Shown here: piece after piece, positions 40,037 through 49,229 of the stretch | Position numbering within the stretch: the first letter of the stretch is position 1 | Layout: each line of letters opens with the position of its first letter | From: Gordonia alkanivorans NBRC 16433 | Lineage (GTDB): Bacteria; Actinomycetota; Actinomycetes; Mycobacteriales; Mycobacteriaceae | Assembly (NCBI RefSeq): GCF_000225505.1 | Contig: NZ_BACI01000099.1 | Coordinates: 62,001 to 126,000 of the forward strand | Length of the DNA: 64,000 nt | Reading direction: 5' to 3' | Position numbers and translations under genes: made by a program | The notes under the pieces: generated by a model | Database searches by the model: none | What the model was told of the DNA's origin: nothing | What the model saw: the letters and a program-made list of their open reading frames with translations, nothing else

Positions 40037-40960
40037 ATGTCGAAGATCCTCGTCATCGGACACCGCAATCCCGACACCGACGCGATCGGGTCCGCGATCG
40101 GCCTGGCACGGCTCGAACAGGCACTCGGAGTTGACGCGGAAGCCGTCGCCCTCGGCTCACCCGGCCCGGAGACGGCCTTTGCGCTCGACCACTTCGGCCT
40201 CGCGGCGCCGCGCGTCATCGAGCACGCGAGCCCCCACGACGTGATGCTCGTCGACCACAACGAACGCCAGCAGAGCGTCGCCGACATCGCCGACGTCACC
40301 GTCCGCAAGGTGATCGACCATCACCGCATCGCCAACTTCGAGACCGCCGCGCCGCTGTACATGCGAGTCGAGCCGGTCGGATGTACGTGTTCGATCCTCA
40401 CCCGCATGTACGCGGAGAGCGAGGTCGAGATCCCCGCCGACACCGCCGGGATCATGTTGTCGGCGATCATCTCCGACACCCTCCTGCTGAACTCCCCCAC
40501 GACCACCGACTCCGATCGCATCGCCGCCGAGGAGCTCGCGACGATCGCCGGCGTCGACCTCGTGGACTACGGGAACCGATTACTCCGCGCCGGAACGGAC
40601 CTCGGTGACCAACCGGCGTCGTCGATCATCGGACTCGACGCCAAGACCTTCTCGATGGGATCGGCCAGCGTGCGCGTGGCGCAGCTGACCACCGTCGACG
40701 CCGACGCCGTCCTCGCCCGCCGCGACGAGTTCTTCGAGGCCATGGCCGCCGAGAGGGAGACCGCGGGCCACAATCTGTTCCTGCTGCTGATCACCGATGT
40801 GATCGCCTGCGACTCAGACCTTCTCGTGGTCGGTGAACCCGTCGACGCCGTCGAGCGTGCGCTCGGGATCACGGTTGCCGACGGGCACGCCTTCGGCAAG
40901 GGCATCGTCTCGCGGAAGAAGCAGATCGTGCCGCAGTTGACCGAGGAGCTGACGAGCTGA
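40037..40960 (+). CDS. ppaC: Manganese-dependent inorganic pyrophosphatase (family II)
   Basis: Cytosolic hydrolysis of pyrophosphate. The 307-residue DHH protein has VIGHRNPDTDAIGSAIG, VDHNE, the DHH motif in VIDHHRIANF, and the C-terminal DHHA2 substrate motif SRKKQ. Mycobacteria mostly rely on a family I enzyme, so this is a notable presence. A GAAAGCTGAG ribosome site precedes the ATG. It appears monocistronic. Confidence 0.93.
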   Translation: MSKILVIGHRNPDTDAIGSAIGLARLEQALGVDAEAVALGSPGPETAFALDHFGLAAPRVIEHASPHDVMLVDHNERQQSVADIADVTVRKVIDHHRIANFETAAPLYMRVEPVGCTCSILTRMYAESEVEIPADTAGIMLSAIISDTLLLNSPTTTDSDRIAAEELATIAGVDLVDYGNRLLRAGTDLGDQPASSIIGLDAKTFSMGSASVRVAQLTTVDADAVLARRDEFFEAMAAERETAGHNLFLLLITDVIACDSDLLVVGEPVDAVERALGITVADGHAFGKGIVSRKKQIVPQLTEELTS

Positions 40961-41045
40961 GTTCGCCCGATTGACAGGTCGGACGGTAGCCGCGTTACCA
41001 CACCGCACCGACAGTCTTGGCGACCGGAAGAACCGACGATATTCG

Positions 41046-41074
41046 TTGCACGACAACACAATCGCGGGTATTGT
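41046..41074 (+). promoter_or_regulatory. Promoter of the DUF222/HNH gene
   Basis: TTGCAC (41046-41051) and TATTGT (41069-41074) are spaced by 17 nt, a good housekeeping-type pair. The start would be near 41081. A TCGAAC half-site (41074-41079) recalls the actinobacterial SOS box, but the second half is absent. Confidence 0.5.
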
Positions 41075-41113
41075 CGAACATACATTTCGCACCAGGTGTC
41101 GGGGGTGGCCGCC

Positions 41114-42574
41114 ATGAGGGATACCTCGCAGGTGGACGTCGCCGACGAGCCCATCTCGCGTGCCGAGGAACTGGTGGGTGAACTCCACCGGATCACGACC
41201 GAACTGCAGGCCGTCGATCTCACGCAGTGCTCAGATGCCGCACTCGTCGATGTCGCGGCCGAGACCGAACGAGCCATCGCTCGACTGGGTTTCGCCGGTG
41301 ACCGACAGATCGTCGAAGCCACCGAACGCGACCTGCCCCGCAAAACCGGCCACCGCAGCGTCATCCAGTTCATGACCCACCGCCTACGCGTCGCCCACCC
41401 CATGCGGCGCCGCGACCAGATGTCAGCGACCGCAACCTTTCCCAGCCTCACCGGCGAACCACTCCCACCCCAGCACCCCACCCTGGCCGAAGCCTTCGCC
41501 GACGGACGTGTCGGATCTGCCCACGTGCACGCCGTGCTCGACGTCCTCGACCAGATCCCCCACGCCGTCGACCACGACGTGAAAGTCGCCGCCGAACGAC
41601 AGATGGCCGAGATCGCCGTCGACCACACCCCCGCCGACATCGCCGCCCTCGGGGCGCGCTTGCTGGCACTCGTGGACCCCGACGGCACACTCGCCGACGA
41701 CACCGACCGCAAACGCCGCCGCCAGCTGTACGTGAACCGCCAGCGCGCCGACGGCACCGCGAAAATGACCGCCAACCTCACACCCGAACTGCTTGCGCGC
41801 GTCACCATGTTGCTTGCCGTGTGGGCCAAACCCGGCATGAACAATCCGGATGACCCCGAATCACCCTGTGGCTCAGTCGAGGATGCCGATCCGGAAGCAG
41901 TCGAGGCGGCTGCCGAACGCGATACCCGCACCCCCGCCCAACTCAATCACGACGCCTTCAACGCCCTCCTCAAAGCTGTCCTCGACGACGGCCTGCTGGG
42001 CAAGAGCCACCGCGGACTACCCACGCAATTGATCATCAAGGCCGACCTCGACGACCTGGTCCGCGAAGCCGGTTTCGCCACCACCGCCACCGGCACCCTC
42101 ATCCCCATCACCGACCTCATCAAACTCGCCGCTGACACCCAACCCTGGCTGGCGGTATTCAAAGACGCCACCGCCGTCCCGCTCTACTTCGGCCGCGGCA
42201 AAAGGTTGGCCACCCGCGAACAACGCCTGGTGTCCTTCGCCAGACCCGACGGCGAAAGCTGCTCCACCCCCGACTGCGGCATAGCCGCCGCACACGTGGA
42301 AATACACCACGCCCAACTGGATTGGGGCCTTGGCGGACTCACCGACATCACCGACCTCGCCCCCGCCTGTCCCAAACACAACCGCCTGGTCGGCGACCAG
42401 CCCGGCCAGTACACCACCCGCATGGTTCGGGACGGACCCGACGAAGGCCGCTGCGCCTGGCGGCTCAACGCCGAACCCGGCGCACCACCCAACCCCGAAC
42501 GCATCAACCGGCGACCCGACATACCCCGCCGATTCGCTGAACAACTGAAACAGGTGCGCACCGATATCCACTGA
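41114..42574 (+). CDS. DUF222 / HNH endonuclease (13E12-repeat family)
   Basis: A 486-residue protein with an N-terminal DUF222 region (about 15-300) and a C-terminal HNH nuclease (about 385-440: CSTPDCG, EIHHAQL, APACPKHNRLV). The two histidines and CxxHN residues of the HNH fold are kept, so it may be active. This family occurs in many copies in mycolic-acid actinobacteria and is often tied to mobile DNA; its role is unknown. ATG 41114 is preferred to GTG 41096 because GGGGGTGG lies 6 nt before it. Codon use is poorer in CTG and richer in CCC/ACC/CAC than neighbours. Confidence 0.85.
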   Translation: MRDTSQVDVADEPISRAEELVGELHRITTELQAVDLTQCSDAALVDVAAETERAIARLGFAGDRQIVEATERDLPRKTGHRSVIQFMTHRLRVAHPMRRRDQMSATATFPSLTGEPLPPQHPTLAEAFADGRVGSAHVHAVLDVLDQIPHAVDHDVKVAAERQMAEIAVDHTPADIAALGARLLALVDPDGTLADDTDRKRRRQLYVNRQRADGTAKMTANLTPELLARVTMLLAVWAKPGMNNPDDPESPCGSVEDADPEAVEAAAERDTRTPAQLNHDAFNALLKAVLDDGLLGKSHRGLPTQLIIKADLDDLVREAGFATTATGTLIPITDLIKLAADTQPWLAVFKDATAVPLYFGRGKRLATREQRLVSFARPDGESCSTPDCGIAAAHVEIHHAQLDWGLGGLTDITDLAPACPKHNRLVGDQPGQYTTRMVRDGPDEGRCAWRLNAEPGAPPNPERINRRPDIPRRFAEQLKQVRTDIH

Positions 42575-42785
42575 CCCAAACCCGAGTCCGGCGATCAACC
42601 GCGCTTCGAGATGCGCCAGATCATCGACCTCCGCAACGCCTCCGACGCCGAAGCCACACTTGCCTCGATACTCCTCGCCGCGGCGTACCCGCGCGGGTGA
42701 CGCCGAATGGTCTGTGAGCCTTCGTGGCTCGTCGCTTGCGCTCCTCGCACCTCAGGCAGCGAGGGCTATGTCGCGTTCTTTCGGA
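42575..42785. other. Gap after the DUF222 gene: in-frame coding remnant and hairpins
   Basis: Directly after the DUF222 stop the same frame stays open for 41 codons to the next stop at 42698-42700 (MRQIIDLRNASDAEA is part of it). This could be a gene fragment or a decayed extension. Then come two hairpins, GAGCC/GGCTC (42716-42730) and CCTCGC/GCGAGG (42743-42764), with the CTTCG-GGCTCG-GCTCCTC theme also present at 33750. They may end transcription from both convergent genes. Confidence 0.4.
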
Positions 42786-43568
42786 TCAGGGAGCAGAGGT
42801 GATGCCCTGACCATGACGGCCCGCGCCGTCGGCGAATCGCGCGGCTCCTGCGACGGTGTCGGAGGCAAGTGACACCATCCCATGGCGCAGCTCGTTGACC
42901 ATGGCGGCGTCGGTGTCCATGCCCGGCTGCTCGAGGACAGACAGACGATCCTGGCGAAGGCACGTCTGCGGGAACTGTGCGATCTGGGTCGCGAGCTCGA
43001 CGGCGGCGTCGAGGGATGTCCCGCACGGTACGACCCGATTCGCGAGTCCGATCTGCAGCGCCTCGTCCGCGGCCACCGCGCGCCCGGTGAGGATCAGGTC
43101 GATCGCGCGGCTCTCCCCGATCAACCGAGGAAGCCGCACCGTCCCACCGTCGATCAGCGGAACGCCCCAGCGCCGGCAGAAGACGCCGAAGACAGCATCC
43201 TCCTCGACGACGCGCATGTCGGCCCACAGCGCGAGTTCGAGGCCACCGGCGACCGCGTGACCGGAGATCGCCGCGATCACCGGTTTGGACAACCGCATCC
43301 GGGTCGGGCCCATCGGGCCGTCACCGTCGAACTCCACCCGGTTGGGGGTTCCGTCGGCGATGGCCTTGAGATCGGCTCCGGCGCAGAACGTCCCGCCCTC
43401 GCCGTAGAGCACGGCCACCGAGGCGGTTTCGTCGGCGTCGAACCGACGAAACGCGTCGGCCAGGGCATCGGCGGTCGCCCGATCCACGGCGTTGCGGCGG
43501 TCGGGACGGTCGATCCCGATGATCCGGACCGGTCCCTGCGGCCGTTCGATCACTCCCGACCCGCCCAT
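42786..43568 (-). CDS. Enoyl-CoA hydratase/isomerase (crotonase) family protein
   Basis: A 260-residue crotonase with oxyanion-hole segments GGTFCAGADLKA and GHAVAGGLELALWAD. The first catalytic Glu position is kept (GGLELA), but the second, normally in GQPE, falls on Cys in FGVFCRRWGVP. A simple syn-hydratase reaction is therefore doubtful; isomerase, hydrolase or another crotonase reaction is possible. GGAGGGG 3 nt before the ATG is a ribosome site. It stands alone downstream of metH, 24 nt away. Confidence 0.82.
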   Translation of the reverse strand: MGGSGVIERPQGPVRIIGIDRPDRRNAVDRATADALADAFRRFDADETASVAVLYGEGGTFCAGADLKAIADGTPNRVEFDGDGPMGPTRMRLSKPVIAAISGHAVAGGLELALWADMRVVEEDAVFGVFCRRWGVPLIDGGTVRLPRLIGESRAIDLILTGRAVAADEALQIGLANRVVPCGTSLDAAVELATQIAQFPQTCLRQDRLSVLEQPGMDTDAAMVNELRHGMVSLASDTVAGAARFADGAGRHGQGITSAP

Positions 43569-43592
43569 CGCCCCTCCGATCGTGGTGAAGAC

Positions 43593-46500
43593 TCAGGTGT
43601 TGAAGTACTTGGCTTCCGGATGGTGCAGCACGAACGCATCCGTGGACTGCTCCGGATGAAGCTGCAGTTCCTCCGACAACTGGACACCGATCCGCTCCGG
43701 CTCGAGGAGCTCGATCATCTTCGCGCGGTCCTCGAGATCCGGGCAGGCGCCGTAACCGAACGAGAAACGCGCACCACGATATTCGAGGTCGAAGAAGCCC
43801 TGTGCGTGCTCGGGATCCTCGCTGTCCATCGACCGGTCACCGAACTTCAGCTCGCTGCGCACGCGCTGATGCCAGTACTCGGCGAGCGCCTCGGTCAACT
43901 GCACACCGATGCCGTGCACCTCGAGGTAGTCGCGGTACGCGTCCTCGGCGAACAGCTTGTTCGCGAAGTCGGCGATCGGCTGCCCCATCGTGACGAGCTG
44001 GAACGGCATGACATCGACCCGGCCGGCGGCCTTCGCGGCCTCGCGTGACTGGATGAAGTCGGCGATGCACAGGAACCTCGACCGCTGCTGGCGCGGGAAC
44101 GAGAAGCTGAACCGCACCGGCGCATCGGGATCCGGCTCGGTCAGCACGTGAACGGTGTCACCCTCGCTGACCGCCGGGTAGTAGCCGTAGACGACCGCGG
44201 CGTGCTGCAGGATGTTCTCGGTCGCGAGCCGATCGATCCAGTAGCGCAGACGCGGCCGGCCCTCGGACTCGACGAGCTCCTCGTACGAGGGGCCGTCACC
44301 GCCGCGGGCGCCACGCAGACCCCACTGGCCGAGGAACAGCGCACGCTCGTCGAGCAGCTGCAGATAGTCGGCGATCGGCACGCCCTTGACGATGCGCGAA
44401 CCCCAGAAGGGCGGGGTCGGGATCTCGTTGTCGGCGGCCACGTCCGAACGCGACGGCACCTCGACGGGTTCCTCGGCGGCCTTGCGCTTCGCGGCGATGC
44501 GCTTGGACCGCTCATGGCGTGCCTTGCGCTCGGCGGTCTTGGCCGCCTCGGCCTTGGCCTCGTCGCTGTCGGGGTCGGGGCCGCCACCGCGCTTGCGCGC
44601 CATGATGTCGTCCATCAGTCGCAGGCCCTCGAAAGCGTCACGCGCATAGTGCACGTCGCCCTCGTAGACGTCCGACAGATCGTTCTCGACATAGGAGCGC
44701 GTCAGCGCCGCACCACCGAGCAGGACCGGGTACTCGTCGGCGAGGCCCCGCGTGTTGATCTCTTCGAGGTTCTCCTTCATGACGACGGTCGACTTCACCA
44801 GCAGACCCGACATGCCGATGACGTCGACCCTCTTGTCGGCGGCGACGTCGAGGATGGTCGCGATCGGCTGCTTGATGCCGATGTTGACAACCTCATACCC
44901 GTTGTTGGACAGGATGATGTCGACGAGGTTCTTGCCGATGTCGTGCACGTCGCCCTTGACGGTCGCCAGCACGATACGGCCCTTGCCGTCCTCACCGGTC
45001 GCCTCCATGTGCGGTTCGAGGTGCGCCACAGCCGCTTTCATGACCTCGGCGGACTGCAGCACGAACGGCAGCTGCATCTGACCCGAGCCGAAGAGTTCGC
45101 CGACGGTCTTCATCCCCGACAGCAGGGTGTCGTTGATGATCGACAGCGGCGGGACCTGGGTCATCGCCTCGTCGAGATCGTCGGTCAGGCCGTTGCGCTC
45201 ACCGTCGACGATGCGTCGTTCCAGCCGCTCGAACAGTGGCAGCTTGGCCAGTTCCTGGGCGCGCGACTCGCGAGCCGACGCCGCCGAGACACCCTCGAAC
45301 AGCTCCATCAGCTTCTGCAGCGGGTCGTAACCCTCGCGCCGGCGGTCGTAGACCAGATCCAGCGCGACCTGACGGTGCTCCTCCGGGATGCGCGCCATCG
45401 GCAGGATCTTCGACGCGTGCACGATCGCGGTGTCGAGGCCGGCCTGCACGCACTCGTGCAGGAACACCGAGTTCAGCACCTGCCGAGCAGCCGGGTTCAG
45501 GCCGAACGAGATATTGGAGATGCCCAGCGTGAAGTGCACGTCGGGATGCGTCTCGTGCAGCCGGCGGATGGCCTCGATCGTCTCGATGCCGTCGCGCCGG
45601 ACCTCCTCCTGACCCGTGGAGATCGGGAAGGTGAGGGCGTCGATGATGATGTCTTCCTCGGCGAGACCCCAGTTGCCGGTGATGTCGGCGATGAGGCGCT
45701 CGGCGACGCTGACCTTCCAGTCCGCGGTCCGCGCCTGCCCCTCCTCGTCGATGGTCAGGGCGACGACAGCCGCACCGTGTTCCACCACGAGTTGCATGAT
45801 CTTGTTGAACCGCGAATCCGGACCGTCACCGTCCTCGTAGTTCACCGAGTTGACCGCGCAACGACCGCCGAGCGCCTCGAGACCCGCGCGGATCACCTCC
45901 GGCTCGGTCGAGTCGAGCATGATCGGCAGCGTCGACGACGTCGCGAAGCGGCTCGCGAGAGCGGTCATGTCCGCCGCGCCGTCACGACCGACGTAGTCGA
46001 CGTTGAGGTCGAGCATGTGCGCGCCGTCGCGCGTCTGGTCCTTGGCGATGTCGAGGCACCTCTGGTAGTCCTCGGCGATCATGGCCTCACGAAATGCCTT
46101 GGAGCCGTTGGTGTTCGTGCGCTCACCGATGACCAGGAAGCTCGCGTCCTGATCGAAGGGAACCGCGGTGTAGAGCGACGACGTCTCCGACTCGTGCTCG
46201 GGCGTACGCGTCGCGGGGGTGACCTGCGCGACCGCCTCGGCGACCTGGCGGATGTGCTCCGGTGTGGTGCCGCAGCAGCCGCCGACGAAGGACAGTCCGA
46301 ACTCGCCGACGAACTGGGCCATCGACTCGGCCAGTTCCTCCGGCGTCAGCGGGTACTCGGCACCGTTCGCCCCGAGGACGGGCAGGCCGGCGTTCGGCAT
46401 GACCGACACCGGGATGCGCGCATGCTTCGACAGGTAGCGCAGGTGCTCGCTCATCTCCGCCGGACCGGTGGCGCAGTTCAAACCGATGAGGTCGACGCCC

Positions 46501-47183
46501 AGCGGCTCGATCGCCGCCAGCGCGGCACCGATCTCCGAACCCAGCAGCATCGTGCCGGTCGTCTCGACCGTGACGTGGCTGATGATCGGGATCCGGCGAC
46601 CCACCCGATCCATGGCGCGCTGCGCCGCGATCACCGCGGCCTTCACCTGCAGCAGGTCCTGCGAGGTCTCGATGAGCACCGCGTCGGCGCCACCCTCGAG
46701 CATGCCGATGACGCATTCCTGGTAGGCGTCGCGGATCGTGGCGAACGTCGTGTGGCCGAGGCTCGGCAATTTGGTGCCGGGACCCATCGAGCCGAGGACG
46801 TAACGGCCGGTGCCGTCGGCGGACGGACCCATCTCGTCGGCGACGCCGCGTGCGATCGCCGTGCCCTTGTAGGCCAGCTCGCGGATGCGGTCGGCGATGT
46901 CGTAGTCGCCGAGGTTCGACAGGTTGCAGCCGAACGTGTTGGTCTCCACGGCGTCGGCCCCGGCCTCGAAGTAGGCGCGATGGATGCCTTCGAGGACGTC
47001 GGGCCGGGTGTCGTTGAGGATCTCGTTGCAGCCCTCGAGGTTGTGGAAATCGTCGAGGGTGAGGTCCGCGGCCTGGAGCATCGTGCCCATCGCCCCGTCT
47101 CCGATCAGCACGCGCCGCGACATCGACGACAGGAACGTCGTGTCGAAGTCGCTCGGTCGATGGCCGGAGTTTTCGAAGGACAT
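43593..47183 (-). CDS. metH: B12-dependent methionine synthase MetH
   Basis: Transfers methyl from 5-methyltetrahydrofolate through methylcobalamin to homocysteine. The 1196-residue enzyme has the homocysteine domain (about 20-330, zinc ligands in GLNCATGP and GGCCGTTP), the folate domain (about 350-620), the cobalamin cap and domain with DVHDIGKN (axial His747), and a SAM-activation domain (about 925-1190). A charged Lys/Glu/Arg linker (about 860-920) is longer than in E. coli. No riboswitch precedes it: TACGCT lies only 7 nt before the ATG. Confidence 0.96.
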   Translation of the reverse strand: MSFENSGHRPSDFDTTFLSSMSRRVLIGDGAMGTMLQAADLTLDDFHNLEGCNEILNDTRPDVLEGIHRAYFEAGADAVETNTFGCNLSNLGDYDIADRIRELAYKGTAIARGVADEMGPSADGTGRYVLGSMGPGTKLPSLGHTTFATIRDAYQECVIGMLEGGADAVLIETSQDLLQVKAAVIAAQRAMDRVGRRIPIISHVTVETTGTMLLGSEIGAALAAIEPLGVDLIGLNCATGPAEMSEHLRYLSKHARIPVSVMPNAGLPVLGANGAEYPLTPEELAESMAQFVGEFGLSFVGGCCGTTPEHIRQVAEAVAQVTPATRTPEHESETSSLYTAVPFDQDASFLVIGERTNTNGSKAFREAMIAEDYQRCLDIAKDQTRDGAHMLDLNVDYVGRDGAADMTALASRFATSSTLPIMLDSTEPEVIRAGLEALGGRCAVNSVNYEDGDGPDSRFNKIMQLVVEHGAAVVALTIDEEGQARTADWKVSVAERLIADITGNWGLAEEDIIIDALTFPISTGQEEVRRDGIETIEAIRRLHETHPDVHFTLGISNISFGLNPAARQVLNSVFLHECVQAGLDTAIVHASKILPMARIPEEHRQVALDLVYDRRREGYDPLQKLMELFEGVSAASARESRAQELAKLPLFERLERRIVDGERNGLTDDLDEAMTQVPPLSIINDTLLSGMKTVGELFGSGQMQLPFVLQSAEVMKAAVAHLEPHMEATGEDGKGRIVLATVKGDVHDIGKNLVDIILSNNGYEVVNIGIKQPIATILDVAADKRVDVIGMSGLLVKSTVVMKENLEEINTRGLADEYPVLLGGAALTRSYVENDLSDVYEGDVHYARDAFEGLRLMDDIMARKRGGGPDPDSDEAKAEAAKTAERKARHERSKRIAAKRKAAEEPVEVPSRSDVAADNEIPTPPFWGSRIVKGVPIADYLQLLDERALFLGQWGLRGARGGDGPSYEELVESEGRPRLRYWIDRLATENILQHAAVVYGYYPAVSEGDTVHVLTEPDPDAPVRFSFSFPRQQRSRFLCIADFIQSREAAKAAGRVDVMPFQLVTMGQPIADFANKLFAEDAYRDYLEVHGIGVQLTEALAEYWHQRVRSELKFGDRSMDSEDPEHAQGFFDLEYRGARFSFGYGACPDLEDRAKMIELLEPERIGVQLSEELQLHPEQSTDAFVLHHPEAKYFNT

Positions 47184-47190
47184 GGTTGAC

Positions 47191-47196
47191 AGCGTA
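47191..47196 (-). promoter_or_regulatory. Leaderless-type -10 element of metH
   Basis: TACGCT on the minus strand, 7 nt before the metH ATG at 47183. Confidence 0.5.
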
Positions 47197-47222
47197 GTTC
47201 GCCCTCTCTGCGTGTTCGGTCG

Positions 47223-47228
47223 TAGGCT
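47223..47228 (+). promoter_or_regulatory. Leaderless-type -10 element of the PAC2 gene
   Basis: TAGGCT lies 6 nt before the GTG at 47235; only 26 bp separate it from the metH -10, so the -35 regions must overlap. Confidence 0.5.
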
Positions 47229-47234
47229 GGTTCA

Positions 47235-48113
47235 GTGAACGCTGAGCAGATGTCGAACCTCCCCCAGCTGCGCAGACCCATTCTGCTCGCGGCCTTCGAG
47301 GGATGGAACGACGCCGGGGACGCCGCCAGCAGCGCCGTCGAGCACCTCGCCCTCGAGTGGGACGCTCGTCCGCTCGCCGACATCGACTCTGATGAATACT
47401 ACGACTTCCAGGTCAACCGTCCCACGGTCAAGCAGGTGGACGGCGTGACCAGGCGTATCGAATGGCCGACGACGTCGATCTCGTACTGCAGTCCGCGCGG
47501 CGCCGACCGCGACATCGTGCTGGTCCGCGGCATCGAACCGAACATGCGGTGGCGCGCGTTCTGCGCCGAGATCGTCGATCTGGCCCAGGAGCTCGAGGTC
47601 GAGACCACCGTCATGCTGGGCGCACTGCTCGCCGACACCCCGCACACCCGCCCGGTGCCGGTCACCGGGACGGCCTACAGCGGTGAGTCGGCGGCCCGGT
47701 ACAACCTCGCGGAGAGCCGCTACGAGGGCCCTACGGGCATCACCGGCGTGCTGCAGGACCTCTTCGTGCAGGCAGGCCTGCCCGCCGTGTCCTTCTGGGC
47801 CGCGGTGCCGCACTACGTGTCGACCCCGCCCAACCCGAAGGCCACCGTCGCGCTGCTGACACGCGTCGAGGAGGTCCTCGACATCGAGGTCCCGCTCAGC
47901 ACCCTGCCCGAGCAGGCCGAGGAGTGGGAACGCGCGGTCACCGAGATGACCGAGGACGACGAGGAGATCGCCGACTACGTCCGCGGGCTCGAGGAACGCG
48001 GCGACGCCGAGATGGATCCGGACGAGGTGATGGCGAAGATCGACGGCGACGCCCTGGCCGCCGAGTTCGAGCGATATCTGAAGCGTCGCGGCCAGGGGCC
48101 GTTCAGCGCGTGA
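47235..48113 (+). CDS. PAC2 family protein (proteasome assembly chaperone 2-like, Rv2125 type)
   Basis: A 292-residue protein of the PAC2 fold; the hallmark start is PILLAAFEGWNDAGDAASSA, with VLVRGIEPNMRWRAF, MLGALLADTPHTRPV and FWAAVPHYVS. Archaeal and eukaryotic relatives help assemble 20S proteasomes, and Rv2125 has the same size, but a role in actinobacterial proteasome assembly has not been shown to my knowledge. The C-terminal third is acidic and helical. GTG 47235 is chosen for the -10 spacing. Its stop overlaps the next gene by 4 nt. Confidence 0.85.
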   Translation: MNAEQMSNLPQLRRPILLAAFEGWNDAGDAASSAVEHLALEWDARPLADIDSDEYYDFQVNRPTVKQVDGVTRRIEWPTTSISYCSPRGADRDIVLVRGIEPNMRWRAFCAEIVDLAQELEVETTVMLGALLADTPHTRPVPVTGTAYSGESAARYNLAESRYEGPTGITGVLQDLFVQAGLPAVSFWAAVPHYVSTPPNPKATVALLTRVEEVLDIEVPLSTLPEQAEEWERAVTEMTEDDEEIADYVRGLEERGDAEMDPDEVMAKIDGDALAAEFERYLKRRGQGPFSA

Positions 48114-49216
48114 CGGCTCCCCGAAAGGCAGCGGCGAGCCGCGCCGCTGCCGTGGGTGCGGTGTGCATGTCCGTCGTGTCGGCCTGCGCCGCCACGTTTG
48201 TGACCCGCAACCTCACCTATGATCGCCGGGAGTCGTCCCTCCTCGCCTCGAGCGGGGTGACCTCACGGTCGGTCACCATGCCCGACGGCGCGGTGATCGG
48301 CTACGGCGAGGGCCCACCGGGCGGCGCGCCGCTCCTCCTCATCCCCGGACAGCAGGTCTCCTGGACCGACTACGCGTCCGTGCTCGGCGCGCTGTCGGAC
48401 AACTGGCACGTCTTCGCGGTGGACTGCTTCGGGCACGGTGGGTCCACCAAGGATCCGGCGCACTATCCGGCTCTACGGCAGACCACGGCACTCACCTGGT
48501 TCATCGAGTCGGTCGTCGGAACGCCCGCGGTGGTGGCCGGGCACTCGTCGGGCGGGCTCCTCGCCGCACGCCTGGCAGCCGACTCCCCCGACCTGGTCCG
48601 CGCCGTCCTCATCGAGGACGCACCGTTCTTCGCCACCGAACCCGACCGCGCACCGGGCACCTTCGCATGGCTCGACGGCTTCCGGCCCATGCACGAGTTC
48701 CTGGCCACCCGCCACGACGCGTCGATGACCTGGACGCGCCACTGGGTGCGCCACAGTCACCTACGAACGCTGTTCGGCGACAAGGGCTGGACGCGTCTGG
48801 TCCGCGACCCGGTGGAGCGCCGGCTCGACCGCGATCCGCACCGAATCCCGCCTCTCTGGTGGCTGCCGCCGACGATGAACCGGGCCCTCGCCCTGACCGC
48901 CTGCCTGCAGGACGGCACCGGCGACTACGACCTCCGCTACGGCGAGATGTTCTACGACAACACGTGGTTCGACGGCTTCGACCAGACCGAGACCCTCACG
49001 AGGGTCCGCGCACCCGCGACGCTGCTGCACGCGACCGTGCACGAGCAGGACGGCGTTCTGCTCGGGGCGATGACACACGACGACGCACGTCGTGCCCATG
49101 TCCTGATGCCGGACTGCCTACTCGTCGACCGGATCCCGGCCGGGCACGACATCCATCGGCAGCGTCCGGCGCTGTTCGTCGACTCGATCAACGCCCTGAG
49201 CGGACGGATCAGGTGA
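48110..49216 (+). CDS. Exported alpha/beta hydrolase lipoprotein
   Basis: The 368-residue protein starts with a basic N terminus and a signal ending in the lipobox VVSAC (Cys near residue 27), predicting a lipoprotein outside the membrane. The hydrolase core has LLLIPGQQVSWTDY, the nucleophile elbow VVAGHSSGGLLAARL and a late His in PAGHDIHRQ. Its substrate is unknown. GTG 48110 overlaps the PAC2 stop (GTGA), implying co-translation. Confidence 0.75.
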   Translation: MTAPRKAAASRAAAVGAVCMSVVSACAATFVTRNLTYDRRESSLLASSGVTSRSVTMPDGAVIGYGEGPPGGAPLLLIPGQQVSWTDYASVLGALSDNWHVFAVDCFGHGGSTKDPAHYPALRQTTALTWFIESVVGTPAVVAGHSSGGLLAARLAADSPDLVRAVLIEDAPFFATEPDRAPGTFAWLDGFRPMHEFLATRHDASMTWTRHWVRHSHLRTLFGDKGWTRLVRDPVERRLDRDPHRIPPLWWLPPTMNRALALTACLQDGTGDYDLRYGEMFYDNTWFDGFDQTETLTRVRAPATLLHATVHEQDGVLLGAMTHDDARRAHVLMPDCLLVDRIPAGHDIHRQRPALFVDSINALSGRIR

Positions 49217-49229
49217 GCGACGGCCCGGG

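Noticed and set aside
41074-41089. SOS box before the DUF222 gene
   Set aside because: Only the left half-site TCGAAC matches; the right half ATTTCG differs from GTTCGA at most positions.
44148-47189. 1013-codon open frame antisense to metH
   Set aside because: It mirrors the full metH gene, has no domain signature, and is Arg/His/Asp-rich as expected for the opposite strand of a high-GC gene.
47184-47234. Possible B12 riboswitch before metH
   Set aside because: The spacer is only 51 bp and lacks the GCCACTG core and B12 box.
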